DNA from: Marinospirillum perlucidum
GTDB taxonomy: Bacteria > Pseudomonadota > Gammaproteobacteria > Pseudomonadales > Halomonadaceae
DNA length: 64,000 bases
Direction: 5' to 3'
Assembly: GCF_003336805.1 (NCBI RefSeq)
Contig: NZ_QFWJ01000001.1
Coordinates: forward strand, 124,001-188,000
Shown: one piece after another, positions 40,153 to 48,096 of the stretch
How positions within the stretch are numbered: the stretch's first letter is position 1
Layout: each line of letters begins with the position of its first letter
Notes under the pieces: model-generated
Seen by the model: the letters and a program-made list of their open reading frames with translations, nothing else
Told to the model about the DNA's origin: nothing
The model's database searches: none
Made by a program: the position numbers and the translations under genes

Positions 40153-41328
40153 ATGTTGATCGATTTTTTTCAGGAAGTGCGAGCTGCCGGCGTCCCCGCA
40201 ACGCCGCGCGAACTGCTGGATTTGATTCGTGCCCTGGAGGCAGACCTGGCGTTTGCCGATATGGAAGATTTTTATCTGCTGGCACGCACCTGTCTGGTCA
40301 AGGATGAAAAATTCTATGACCGCTTTGATCTGGCTTTTTCCAGCTATTTTCAAGGCATTGGCAGCCTGGATGAGTTACTGGAAAAGGTGATTCCTGATGA
40401 CTGGTTACGCCAGACTTTTGAAAAATATCTGAGCGAAGAAGACAAGAAGAAGATCAAGAGTCTGGGTAGCCTGGACAAGCTCATGGAGGAGTTCAAAAAG
40501 CGCCTGGAGGAGCAGGAAAAACGCCATGCCGGGGGCAATAAATGGGTGGGCACCGGGGGTACTTCTCCTTTCGGTCACGGTGGTTATCATCCTGAAGGTA
40601 TCCGGGTGGGGGGCGAATCCCGCAATCGTCGAGCCGTGAAAGTCTGGGAAAAGCGGGAATTTCGCAACCTGGATGACTCGCAAAGCCTGAGCAATCGCAA
40701 TATTCAGGTGGCTTTAAAACGTCTGCGCCAGTTTGCCCGTACCGGTGCGAATGAAGAGCTGGACCTGGAAGGGACCATTCGTGCCACGGCGCGCAATGCC
40801 GGTCAGCTGGATTTGAAGATGGTGCGCGAAAAGCACAATTCGGTGAAGGTGCTTCTGCTGTTGGATATTGGTGGCTCCATGGACGACCATATCGAAATGC
40901 TGGAAGAACTCTTTACCGCTTGTCGTACCGAGTTCAAGCACCTGGAACATTTCTACTTTCATAACTGCCTCTATGAATCCGTGTGGAAGGACAACCGCCG
41001 CCGCTTTAACGAGCGGACTCCGACGATGGATCTGATCCACAAGTATGCTGCTGACTATAAGGTGATCTTTGTCGGCGATGCCTCTATGTCCCCCTATGAG
41101 GTTGCCATGCCGGGCGGAAGTGTCGAGCATTTCAATGAAGAGCCGGGCCAGACCTGGATCAAACGGGTAACTTCCAACTGGGATAAGGTCGTCTGGTTGA
41201 ATCCGGTTCCCCGTCAATACTGGGAATACACCCAATCTATAGGCATGCTGCGCCAGTTGCTAGATGACCGCATGTACCCCCTGACCCTGGAAGGCTTGGA
41301 TGCCGCCATGCGCGAACTGGTGAAATAA
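40153..41328 (+). CDS. CoxE-like vWA-domain protein
   Basis: A 391-residue cytosolic protein without signal peptide. The N-terminal ~130 residues are helical and charged. A flexible glycine/histidine-rich segment (GGNKWVGTGGTSPFGHGGYHPEG) follows. The C-terminal vWA/CoxE domain begins VKVLLLLDIGGSMDDH. The MIDAS motif reads D-I-G-G-S (Asp238), with Gly in the usual first Ser position, which may be usual for this subfamily. Expected partner of the MoxR ATPase just upstream. Target unknown. Confidence 0.88.
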   Translation: MLIDFFQEVRAAGVPATPRELLDLIRALEADLAFADMEDFYLLARTCLVKDEKFYDRFDLAFSSYFQGIGSLDELLEKVIPDDWLRQTFEKYLSEEDKKKIKSLGSLDKLMEEFKKRLEEQEKRHAGGNKWVGTGGTSPFGHGGYHPEGIRVGGESRNRRAVKVWEKREFRNLDDSQSLSNRNIQVALKRLRQFARTGANEELDLEGTIRATARNAGQLDLKMVREKHNSVKVLLLLDIGGSMDDHIEMLEELFTACRTEFKHLEHFYFHNCLYESVWKDNRRRFNERTPTMDLIHKYAADYKVIFVGDASMSPYEVAMPGGSVEHFNEEPGQTWIKRVTSNWDKVVWLNPVPRQYWEYTQSIGMLRQLLDDRMYPLTLEGLDAAMRELVK

Positions 41329-41426
41329 GCCGGTTGCAAAATTCCATTAGTGTTACAGCTGATAAGCTGCTTGAATAAAGACTCAGCAGAAGCTTTTCGT
41401 TTCTGCCTTGAGAGGTAACCGGATAG

Positions 41427-42116
41427 ATGACGCGCGTGTTGGACCTAGTGCCAGAAAACACCCGGGGGCGGGATTTTGTTGTCGGTGATTTGCACGGCTA
41501 TTTTCAGTCGCTGGAAGAAGCCTTGGCGAGGGTTGACTTTAATCCTCAGCAGGATCGGCTTTTTGCGGTCGGAGATCTGATAGATCGTGGTCCGGATTCG
41601 CTGCTCTGCCTGAATTTGCTGCACCAGCCCTGGTTTTTTTCTGTTCAGGGAAATCATGAGCGTTTTCTTTTACGCAGTCTCCAGGGTGATCTGGAAGCTC
41701 GTCGCATTTGGTTGGCCAATGGTGGGCGCTGGAGCCTTGAAGTAACTCCGGCCCAGTTGCAGGAAGCCGCTGAACTGATTTTGACTCACATGCCCCTGGC
41801 TCTGGAAATTCCCCTGGGCGATTACCGGCTCGGCCTGGTGCATGCTGAGGTGCCCGAAGATGACTGGGATCATTTGCGATTCAGGGCAGAAGAGGCCGAT
41901 TCTGATCTGATTGAGGCCCTGACCACGTGCCGAAACCGTTTACGTCAGGAATTGACCCACCCCGTTGCCCATATCGATCGAGTTGCCTGTGGCCATACCC
42001 TGGTGGAGCGACCGACACGGCTGGGTAATGTCTGTTACCTGGAAACTGGCGTCTGTGCCATCCATCAGGGCGGGTATTTGACCCTGGTAAGCACCCAAGA
42101 ACTTCTGGAACCCTGA
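41427..42116 (+). CDS. Metallophosphatase, PrpA/PphA-like Ser/Thr phosphatase
   Basis: A 229-residue calcineurin-like phosphoesterase with the complete metal-binding set: VGDLHGYFQSLEEAL, FAVGDLIDRGPDS, VQGNHERF and the His in CGHTLVERP, plus LVHAEVPEDDW. It resembles the bacterial PrpA/PphA protein phosphatases, although ApaH-like nucleotidases share the motifs. It overlaps no neighbour and ends 18 bases from the convergent MFS gene. Confidence 0.88.
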   Translation: MTRVLDLVPENTRGRDFVVGDLHGYFQSLEEALARVDFNPQQDRLFAVGDLIDRGPDSLLCLNLLHQPWFFSVQGNHERFLLRSLQGDLEARRIWLANGGRWSLEVTPAQLQEAAELILTHMPLALEIPLGDYRLGLVHAEVPEDDWDHLRFRAEEADSDLIEALTTCRNRLRQELTHPVAHIDRVACGHTLVERPTRLGNVCYLETGVCAIHQGGYLTLVSTQELLEP

Positions 42117-42134
42117 GTTTGAAGAAGTAACTGT

Positions 42135-43346
42135 TTAGCTGGGGAGATTGGCCGCTTGCTGAATCGGCTTTAAGGCCACGAGAAGCGCGAGGATGGAACC
42201 CAGGCACATCCACACCAGCAAAGTCTGGAAGTGTACACCGGTATCCAGTAGCCAGCCCAGCAAAGCCGGGGTCAAGCCGGTGGAAAAAACCATGCAGGCG
42301 GATTTGACCGAGCGTACCCGGCCCAGGTGTTGGCTGCCCCAGAGGTGCACCAGCAGGCTATCCAGAATCGGGCCCTGCATCCCCATGGAAAGCCCGCTAC
42401 CCAGCATTAATAGCCAAATCCCCACGTCACCCTGAAAGCTGGCAGCAGCAGCCAAACCAAGTATAAAAGGCAAGAGGTAGAAGCGGGCCAGGCGAGTCAC
42501 GCCCCAGTGATCAATCCAGCGGCCACCCAGCAAAGATCCCGGAAAACGTGCCAGCCCCATGGCTGTCAAAGCCAGTGCGTAGGTCGTGGTACCGGCTTCC
42601 AGGTCTTCAGTCATAGAAGCCTGATAAATGAAAATACCGGTCATGATAATGGGGATGGCCAGCAGCAGGGGCAGCAATAGCCAAAAGCGGGTTTCCTTAA
42701 GCGGATTGGGGCCCTGGGGGCGACTGCCGCGTGCTGGTGGCTGCTGGGGTGCGCTTGGCCAGTTGACCCGGAACCAGACCGCTAGCCAGAAAAGGGCAAG
42801 AAGCCCGAGGAGGAACCACCAAGCCGTTTGCCAGCCCACAATCACCAGAAGCAGGGCAAGAATCGGGGGCAGGATGATTTCGCCCAGCGGCATGCCCAGG
42901 GTGACCAGACCCAGAGCGCGCCCCCGATTCTGAGTGAATTCACGTCCGGCCAAAGTCGAGCCCATATGGGTTAAAAGCCCCTGACCACAGAGACGCACCA
43001 TGCCCAGGCCTAGCAGAGCCCAGTCCCACCAGGGCGCCAGGGTCAGTAAGAGGCTGCCGGCGAGAAGACCGCTCAGTACCAGCAGTGCATAGCGTCTGGG
43101 GGCAACCCAATCAATACTGGGCCCCAGTTTCAGAACCAGAAAACCACTGAGCAGGGTAACTGCTGAATAAATACTGCCAAACTCACCGGCGCTCAGGTTC
43201 AAGCGCTCACTGATAGGAGCCTGAAAGAGGCCGATAAAGAAACTTTGCCCCAGGTTGCCGGTAAAAATGGCAAGAAAGGCTAATCCCAGCATTCCGGGAT
43301 GGTTCAGCAGTAGTTGCCGGTAGTTTCTGGCGGGTGGGTTAGACAT
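42135..43346 (-). CDS. Major facilitator superfamily transporter
   Basis: A 403-residue protein with about 12 TM helices. There is an N-half GLFQAPISERLNLSAGEFGSIYSAVTLLSGFLVLKLGPSIDWVAPRR (MFS motif A region with G-x-x-x-D-x-x-x-x-R-R) and a C-half repeat with GLARFPGSLLGGRWIDHWGV. Substrate unknown. A MITE-like repeat lies immediately upstream of its start, in the spacer to maoC. Confidence 0.87.
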   Translation of the reverse strand: MSNPPARNYRQLLLNHPGMLGLAFLAIFTGNLGQSFFIGLFQAPISERLNLSAGEFGSIYSAVTLLSGFLVLKLGPSIDWVAPRRYALLVLSGLLAGSLLLTLAPWWDWALLGLGMVRLCGQGLLTHMGSTLAGREFTQNRGRALGLVTLGMPLGEIILPPILALLLVIVGWQTAWWFLLGLLALFWLAVWFRVNWPSAPQQPPARGSRPQGPNPLKETRFWLLLPLLLAIPIIMTGIFIYQASMTEDLEAGTTTYALALTAMGLARFPGSLLGGRWIDHWGVTRLARFYLLPFILGLAAAASFQGDVGIWLLMLGSGLSMGMQGPILDSLLVHLWGSQHLGRVRSVKSACMVFSTGLTPALLGWLLDTGVHFQTLLVWMCLGSILALLVALKPIQQAANLPS

Positions 43347-43390
43347 GCTGACCCCAGGCGGTGAGAAAAGCCCCGGGCAAGGCCCGGGAG

Positions 43391-43538
43391 CTAGGAAACC
43401 TCTGATTAACTATTACGCTTGCTTATGCTGTGTTGAAATTGGCCTCAAAATGCTCATTTACTACTTGTAAACTCCGCTTTTTCGTTCAATTTCGTCTTGC
43501 CTAACCTGCGCTCATCACGTTGATCAGAGGGTCCCTAG
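43391..43538. mobile_element. IS5-like MITE candidate
   Basis: A ~148-bp non-coding element between the MFS and maoC genes. Its ends are imperfect inverted repeats: left GAAACCTCTGATTAAC, right (complement) GGACCCTCTGATCAAC. Both are bordered by CTAG (43391-43394 and 43535-43538), as expected for a 4-bp CTAG/YTAR target duplication of IS5-type transposases. The interior is quasi-palindromic (TTTAC / GTAAA centre). It carries no transposase, so any movement would depend on a full element elsewhere. The interior resembles short repeats I remember from other marine gammaproteobacteria; this is not verified. Confidence 0.6.
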
Positions 43539-43549
43539 TAGGAGGGTAA

Positions 43550-44023
43550 TTAACCGATTTTAATTTCAGGCAGTTGGGGGGCTTCCAGTTCCACTTTTTC
43601 AGAAGGCGCAATCACCTTGGCGGTGCCCGTGACAACCTTTTCATCTTTCTGGTTGGTGACCAGGCAGTCAATCACAACGATCTTCTTGGCATCCTGCTTT
43701 TCTTTTACGGTCAGCGTCACGGTCAGGGTGTCATTGAGCTTGACCGGGCGGCGGAAACTTAAATCCTGGCCCAGATAGATGGTGCCGGGTCCTGGCAGGG
43801 TAGTGGCCAGGGCAGCCGAGATCAGGGAGCCGGACCACATGCCGTGGGCAATTCGTTCACCGAACATGCTGGTTTTGGCAAATTCAGCGTCCAGATGTAC
43901 CGGGTTGACATCACCGGATACAGCGGCAAAAAGAACCAGCTCCTTTTCAGTCAGCGTTTTTTCAAAGGTAGCACTGTCGCCTTCCTTGAGGGTGTCGTAG
44001 GGGCGGTTTTCAAGTTTGCTCAT
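43550..44023 (-). CDS. MaoC-like (R)-enoyl-CoA hydratase
   Basis: A 157-residue hot-dog-fold protein. The hydratase motif is complete: DVNPVHLDAEFAKTSMFGERIAHGMW (catalytic Asp and His). C-terminal blocks include YLGQDLSFRRPVKLNDTLTVTLTV. MaoC/PhaJ-type enzymes hydrate enoyl-CoA to (R)-3-hydroxyacyl-CoA, linking beta-oxidation to PHA or other lipids. Start 44023 has AAGGAAAAACC directly upstream. The frame is open to 44164, but the extra residues do not belong to the family. Divergent from an acyl-CoA synthetase gene. Confidence 0.9.
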   Translation of the reverse strand: MSKLENRPYDTLKEGDSATFEKTLTEKELVLFAAVSGDVNPVHLDAEFAKTSMFGERIAHGMWSGSLISAALATTLPGPGTIYLGQDLSFRRPVKLNDTLTVTLTVKEKQDAKKIVVIDCLVTNQKDEKVVTGTAKVIAPSEKVELEAPQLPEIKIG

Positions 44024-44428
44024 GGTTTTTCCTTTTTTTGGATTGCAGATAACGGCTTGCTTTAAGGGCCAGAGGCCAGCCCGGGCCTTGCTGGTGCTTT
44101 TGCATCCTCTGCCTGCTTTTTTGATGCAGGTCTCTTGGCAGAAGATGGTAACTCTTGGCATCATGAGAAGCCAGTCGAGCGCTTGCTCGGGTTTGGGTCG
44201 CTGTCAAGGAGTCGATCACTGACCTGGCCAGCTCTTCAGACTGGTAAACCAACACGATAAGGTGATAAGAGATCACTATAAAAATCCCTTGCCTGCATCT
44301 GACAATACGACAAGAGTCGTATGTTTTTGCACTGCAGCATAAGGCTAAATAGGTGCCATGTAAATTTTTTACACTAGCCGTATTGCTTCTGAAAAACTAC
44401 TCATCAGAAATAGATAAGAGGCCCTTCT
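44024..44428. other. Divergent intergenic region, maoC / acyl-CoA synthetase
   Basis: A 405-base region with no recognisable gene. It must hold the promoters of the two divergent genes and contains the palindrome at 44305-44322. GAGG sits 8 bases before the 44429 ATG. Confidence 0.6.
44305..44322. promoter_or_regulatory. TetR-type operator candidate
   Basis: ATACGAC (44305-44311), AAGA, GTCGTAT (44316-44322): a perfect 7-bp inverted repeat with a 4-base centre, the size bound by TetR-family lipid regulators. It lies between the divergent maoC and acyl-CoA synthetase genes. No regulator gene is adjacent. Confidence 0.45.
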
Positions 44429-46060
44429 ATGCAGCACACCAATATTTATGACATGGGTTTGGAGCGTAACGCTGCCAACTTTGCCGCCCTGACACCCATT
44501 TCCTACCTGCAACGCGCTGCCAGCGTTTATCCTCAGCGTGTTGCCCAGATTCACCATGGCCAGACCAAAACCTGGCAGGAAACCTACAGCCGCTGCGTAC
44601 GCCTGGCCTCAGCCTTGGATAAAACCGGCCTGGGCAAAGGGGATACGGTTTCTTTCCTGTCACCCAACATCTATGCCCTGTTTGAAGCCCACTTTGGCGT
44701 GCCCATGTCAGGTGCAGTTCTTAACGCTATTAACACGCGTCTGGATGCTGAAGCCATTTCCTTTATTCTGCAGCACGCCGAAACCAAGATTCTTTTTGTT
44801 GATCGTGAATTTTCCGAAGTGGCTTCGCGTGCCGTCAAAATGCTGGGTGCCCAGCGTCCTCGCGTCATCGATATTGACGACCCCTTCTTTGAAGGTGGCG
44901 AACTGATCGGGGAAATGGATTATGAAGCCTTCCTGGCCACTGGTGATGACAGCTTTGATTATGTCATGCCTGCCGATGAGTGGGATGCCATTACCTTGAA
45001 CTATACCTCCGGCACCACCGGTAACCCCAAGGGGGTGGTTTACCATCACCGCGGTGCTTACCTGAATGCGGTTTCCAATGCCGTTTCCTGGAATATGGGT
45101 GAGCACCCCGTTTATCTGTGGACCCTGCCCATGTTCCACTGCAATGGTTGGTGTTTCCCCTGGACCCTGGCAGCTACCGTGGGTACCAGCGTCAGCCTGC
45201 GTCATGTGCGTGCGGATGATATTTATGCAGCCATCAAAGAGCAGCAGGTCAATCACTTCTGTGGTGCTCCGATTGTACTCAACATGCTCAACAATGCTGA
45301 TGCCCAACTGAAAGAAGGCATCGAGCATCAGGTCAAGGTGATGACCGCTGGTGCTGCGCCCCCCGCAGCCGTTATTGAAGGCATGGAAAACATGGGCTTT
45401 AGCGTGACTCATGTTTATGGTCTGACGGAAACCTATGGTCCTTGCGTGGTTTGTGCCTGGCATGATGAGTGGGATGAGAAGACCCTCTCGGAGAGAGCGC
45501 GTCTGAAAGCCCGCCAGGGTGTTAAATCACCCATGCAGGAAGGCCTGATGATCGCCGATCCGGAAACGCTGGAACCGGTTCCCCAGGATGGTAAAACCAT
45601 GGGTGAGATCTTTATGCGCGGTAACCTGGTGATGAAAGGTTATCTGAAGAATCCTCGGGCTACCGAAGAATCCTTCGAAGGTGGCTGGTTCCATTCCGGT
45701 GACCTGGCGGTGTGGCATCCCGATGGCTATATCGAGATCAAGGATCGCTCCAAGGACGTGATTATTTCCGGTGGCGAAAACATCTCCTCGATCGAGGTGG
45801 AGGATGTTCTTTACCGGCATCCTGCTGTATCGGAAGCCGCCGTAGTGGCCCGTCCGGATGAGAAGTGGGGCGAAACCCCCTGTGCCTTTATCAACCTCAA
45901 GGCCGGTAGCCAGGTGAGCGAAGAGGAAATTATCGCCTTCTGTCGCGATAACATGGCTCATTTCAAAGCGCCCAAGACGATTGTCTTTGGTGAATTGCCA
46001 AAAACCTCTACGGGCAAGATCCAGAAGTTTGTCCTGCGTGACCAGGTCAAAAGCCTCTGA
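44429..46060 (+). CDS. Acyl-CoA synthetase (AMP-forming, medium-chain/DmdB-like)
   Basis: A 543-residue adenylate-forming ligase. Core motifs: LNYTSGTTGNPKGVVYHHRGAY (P-loop, A3), VYGLTETYGP (A5), GWFHSGDLAVWHPDGYIEIKDRSKD (A7-A8) and the catalytic lysine in PKTSTGKIQKFVLRDQ (A10). The N-terminus NIYDMGLERNAANFAALTPISYLQRAA fits the group containing DmdB and medium-chain acyl-CoA ligases; the true substrate is not readable. It has its own terminator at 46085-46110. Confidence 0.92.
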   Translation: MQHTNIYDMGLERNAANFAALTPISYLQRAASVYPQRVAQIHHGQTKTWQETYSRCVRLASALDKTGLGKGDTVSFLSPNIYALFEAHFGVPMSGAVLNAINTRLDAEAISFILQHAETKILFVDREFSEVASRAVKMLGAQRPRVIDIDDPFFEGGELIGEMDYEAFLATGDDSFDYVMPADEWDAITLNYTSGTTGNPKGVVYHHRGAYLNAVSNAVSWNMGEHPVYLWTLPMFHCNGWCFPWTLAATVGTSVSLRHVRADDIYAAIKEQQVNHFCGAPIVLNMLNNADAQLKEGIEHQVKVMTAGAAPPAAVIEGMENMGFSVTHVYGLTETYGPCVVCAWHDEWDEKTLSERARLKARQGVKSPMQEGLMIADPETLEPVPQDGKTMGEIFMRGNLVMKGYLKNPRATEESFEGGWFHSGDLAVWHPDGYIEIKDRSKDVIISGGENISSIEVEDVLYRHPAVSEAAVVARPDEKWGETPCAFINLKAGSQVSEEEIIAFCRDNMAHFKAPKTIVFGELPKTSTGKIQKFVLRDQVKSL

Positions 46061-46084
46061 TCTTTAACCTTGAGGTAACAAAAG

Positions 46085-46110
46085 GCCAGCTTTTCGAAGC
46101 TGGCTTTTTT
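46085..46110 (+). terminator. Rho-independent terminator after acyl-CoA synthetase
   Basis: GCCAGCTT / AAGCTGGC stem with a TTCG tetraloop and a long T tract, 24 bases after the stop. Confidence 0.93.
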
Positions 46111-46133
46111 TTGTCTGGATCTTTATAGTAATA

Positions 46134-46188
46134 CAAACGTTTGAATGGTCGTTTGATCAGGTGAATAATCACGTCAAACGGTTATACT
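46134..46188 (+). promoter_or_regulatory. fadD promoter region with PsrA/FadR-like palindromes
   Basis: CAAACGTTTG (46134-46143), GTTTGA (46151-46156) and TCAAACGG (46174-46181) recur within 50 bases, along with a possible -35/-10 pair TTGAAT (46142) - 17 - AATAAT and a second -10-like TATACT at 46183-46188. PsrA of pseudomonads binds a CAAAC/GTTTG-type site upstream of fatty-acid genes, so fatty-acid-responsive repression is plausible. Confidence 0.45.
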
Positions 46189-46222
46189 GGCTACTAATAA
46201 CAACAAGTTGGCGAGGGCTGAA

Positions 46223-47857
46223 ATGACAGAAATAGATATGGGGCGTTTTGAGTCAGTGTTGCAGGTCTTTGATGAATCCTGTGAACGCTTTGCTGACCGG
46301 CCTGCATTTACCTGCATGGGTCAAACGCTGACCTATGGCAAGCTGGAGGAAAAAAGCCGCCATTTTGCTGCCTATTTGCAGAACCATACCGATCTGAAAA
46401 CAGGTGATCGCATCGCCATTCAGCTACCCAACACCCTGATGTTCCCGGTGGCTGTCTTTGGTGCCCTGCGAGCAGGCTTGGTCGTTGTGAATACCAACCC
46501 GCTTTATTCCGAGCGGGAGATGGAGCACCAGTTCAATGATTCCGGTGCCAAGGCTTTGGTCGTCCTGGCCAACATGGCTCACAATGTTGAAAGGGTCTTG
46601 CCTCTAACGCATCTCAAGCATGTGTTTGTGACTGAATTGGGTGATCTTCATCATGGCTTTAAACGGGTGCTGATCAATTCGGTCGTCAAGTACGTAAAGA
46701 AAATGGTGCCCAAGTACCATCTGCCTTATGCCATTCCTTTTCGTAAAGCCCTGCAGGAAGGCCGTCAAGGCCACTGGCTGCCACCCAGTCCCCAGTTGGA
46801 TGATTTGGCTGTCTTGCAATACACGGGGGGCACTACCGGTGTTGCCAAGGGCGCAATGCTGACTCACCGCAACCTGGTCGCCAATATGTTGCAAGCCAAG
46901 GCGGTGATCAACCAGGTTCTGAATGAAGGGGGAGAGACGGTGGTCGCTCCTCTGCCTATGTACCACATCTATACCTTTACCGTGAACTGCATGGTGATGA
47001 TGGAGTTGGGCAATAACTCTCTGCTGATTACCAATCCCAGGGATCTACCCGGCTTTGTCAAAGAACTGCAGAAAAACCACTTCACCGGTTTTGTTGGCCT
47101 GAATACCCTGTTTACGGCCTTGTGTAACCGGGATGACTTCAAGGCTCTGGATTTCAGCCATCTCAAGCTGACGATTTCCGGTGGCATGGCCTTGACCCGT
47201 TCGGCTGCAGAGCGCTGGAAAGAAGTGACTGGTTGCGCTATTGCCGAAGGCTATGGTCTGACTGAAACCTCACCGGTTGCCACCTTCAACCCGCCCAAAG
47301 CCATTCAGTTGGGCAGTATAGGGCGTCCTGTTCCCAGTACCGAAATCCAGGTGATTGATGAAGACGGCAAGCCTCTTCCCTTGGGTGAAGCTGGTGAATT
47401 GTGTGTTCGTGGCCCTCAGGTGATGAAAGGCTATTGGCAGCGACCCGAGGAAACCGCCAAGGTTATTGATTCTGAAGGCTGGTTCAGAACGGGGGATATT
47501 GCCGAGATTCAGGAAGACGGTTATGCCCGTATCGTGGATCGCAAGAAGGATATGATCAACGTTTCCGGATTTAACGTCTATCCTAATGAAGTGGAAGACG
47601 AAATTGCTTCCCATCCGGATGTGCTGGAAGTGGCTGCGGTCGGCATCGAAGATGAAAAAAGTGGTGAAGCCGTCAAGGTATTTATCGTCTCGCGCAATCC
47701 GGAGATGACCAGCAAGGATGTGCGTGCCTGGTGCAAGGAAAGGTTGACCGGCTACAAACTGCCCAAGGTCGTGGAATTTCGTGATGAGCTGCCCAAGACC
47801 AATGTGGGCAAGGTGCTGCGTCGACAGCTCCGGGACGAGGAAAAGGCTTCTTCTTGA
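46223..47857 (+). CDS. fadD: Long-chain fatty acyl-CoA ligase
   Basis: A 544-residue AMP-forming ligase with LQYTGGTTGVAKGAMLTHRNLVANM (A3), EGYGLTETSPVATFNP (A5), GWFRTGDIAEIQEDGYARIVDRKKDMI (A7-A8, FadD signature) and PKTNVGKVLRRQLRD (A10). It activates imported long-chain fatty acids at the inner membrane for beta-oxidation. ATG 46223 has GAGGGCTGAA upstream; an in-frame TTG at 46208 is rejected. Confidence 0.95.
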   Translation: MTEIDMGRFESVLQVFDESCERFADRPAFTCMGQTLTYGKLEEKSRHFAAYLQNHTDLKTGDRIAIQLPNTLMFPVAVFGALRAGLVVVNTNPLYSEREMEHQFNDSGAKALVVLANMAHNVERVLPLTHLKHVFVTELGDLHHGFKRVLINSVVKYVKKMVPKYHLPYAIPFRKALQEGRQGHWLPPSPQLDDLAVLQYTGGTTGVAKGAMLTHRNLVANMLQAKAVINQVLNEGGETVVAPLPMYHIYTFTVNCMVMMELGNNSLLITNPRDLPGFVKELQKNHFTGFVGLNTLFTALCNRDDFKALDFSHLKLTISGGMALTRSAAERWKEVTGCAIAEGYGLTETSPVATFNPPKAIQLGSIGRPVPSTEIQVIDEDGKPLPLGEAGELCVRGPQVMKGYWQRPEETAKVIDSEGWFRTGDIAEIQEDGYARIVDRKKDMINVSGFNVYPNEVEDEIASHPDVLEVAAVGIEDEKSGEAVKVFIVSRNPEMTSKDVRAWCKERLTGYKLPKVVEFRDELPKTNVGKVLRRQLRDEEKASS

Positions 47858-47882
47858 ATTTAAGCAGAGGCTCCTATCTTGG

Positions 47883-47909
47883 AAACCCCGGCCCAGGCCG
47901 GGGTTTTTT
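47883..47909 (+). terminator. Rho-independent terminator after fadD
   Basis: AAACCCCGGCC / GGCCGGGGTTT stem closely spaced, then six T residues, 25 bases after the stop. Confidence 0.92.
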
Positions 47910-48096
47910 GTGGCTACCGATTAAAGAAGGGTTTGTTATTTTTGGTAAAAGCAGTTGTAGTAGCATAAAGATTCACCAAGAATGCACTTAACTACCCCCT
48001 GATTCTTTCGGGCTTAGAAACAGGCCTGTATCCATGATTTTAATCAGGGCTCCCTAACTCTGGCAGTATTTTTATAACAACGACTGAGACTCGCGC

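Noticed and set aside
44708-45463. 251-codon open frame antisense to the acyl-CoA synthetase
   Set aside because: The sense strand carries all adenylate-forming motifs; this frame is a shadow.
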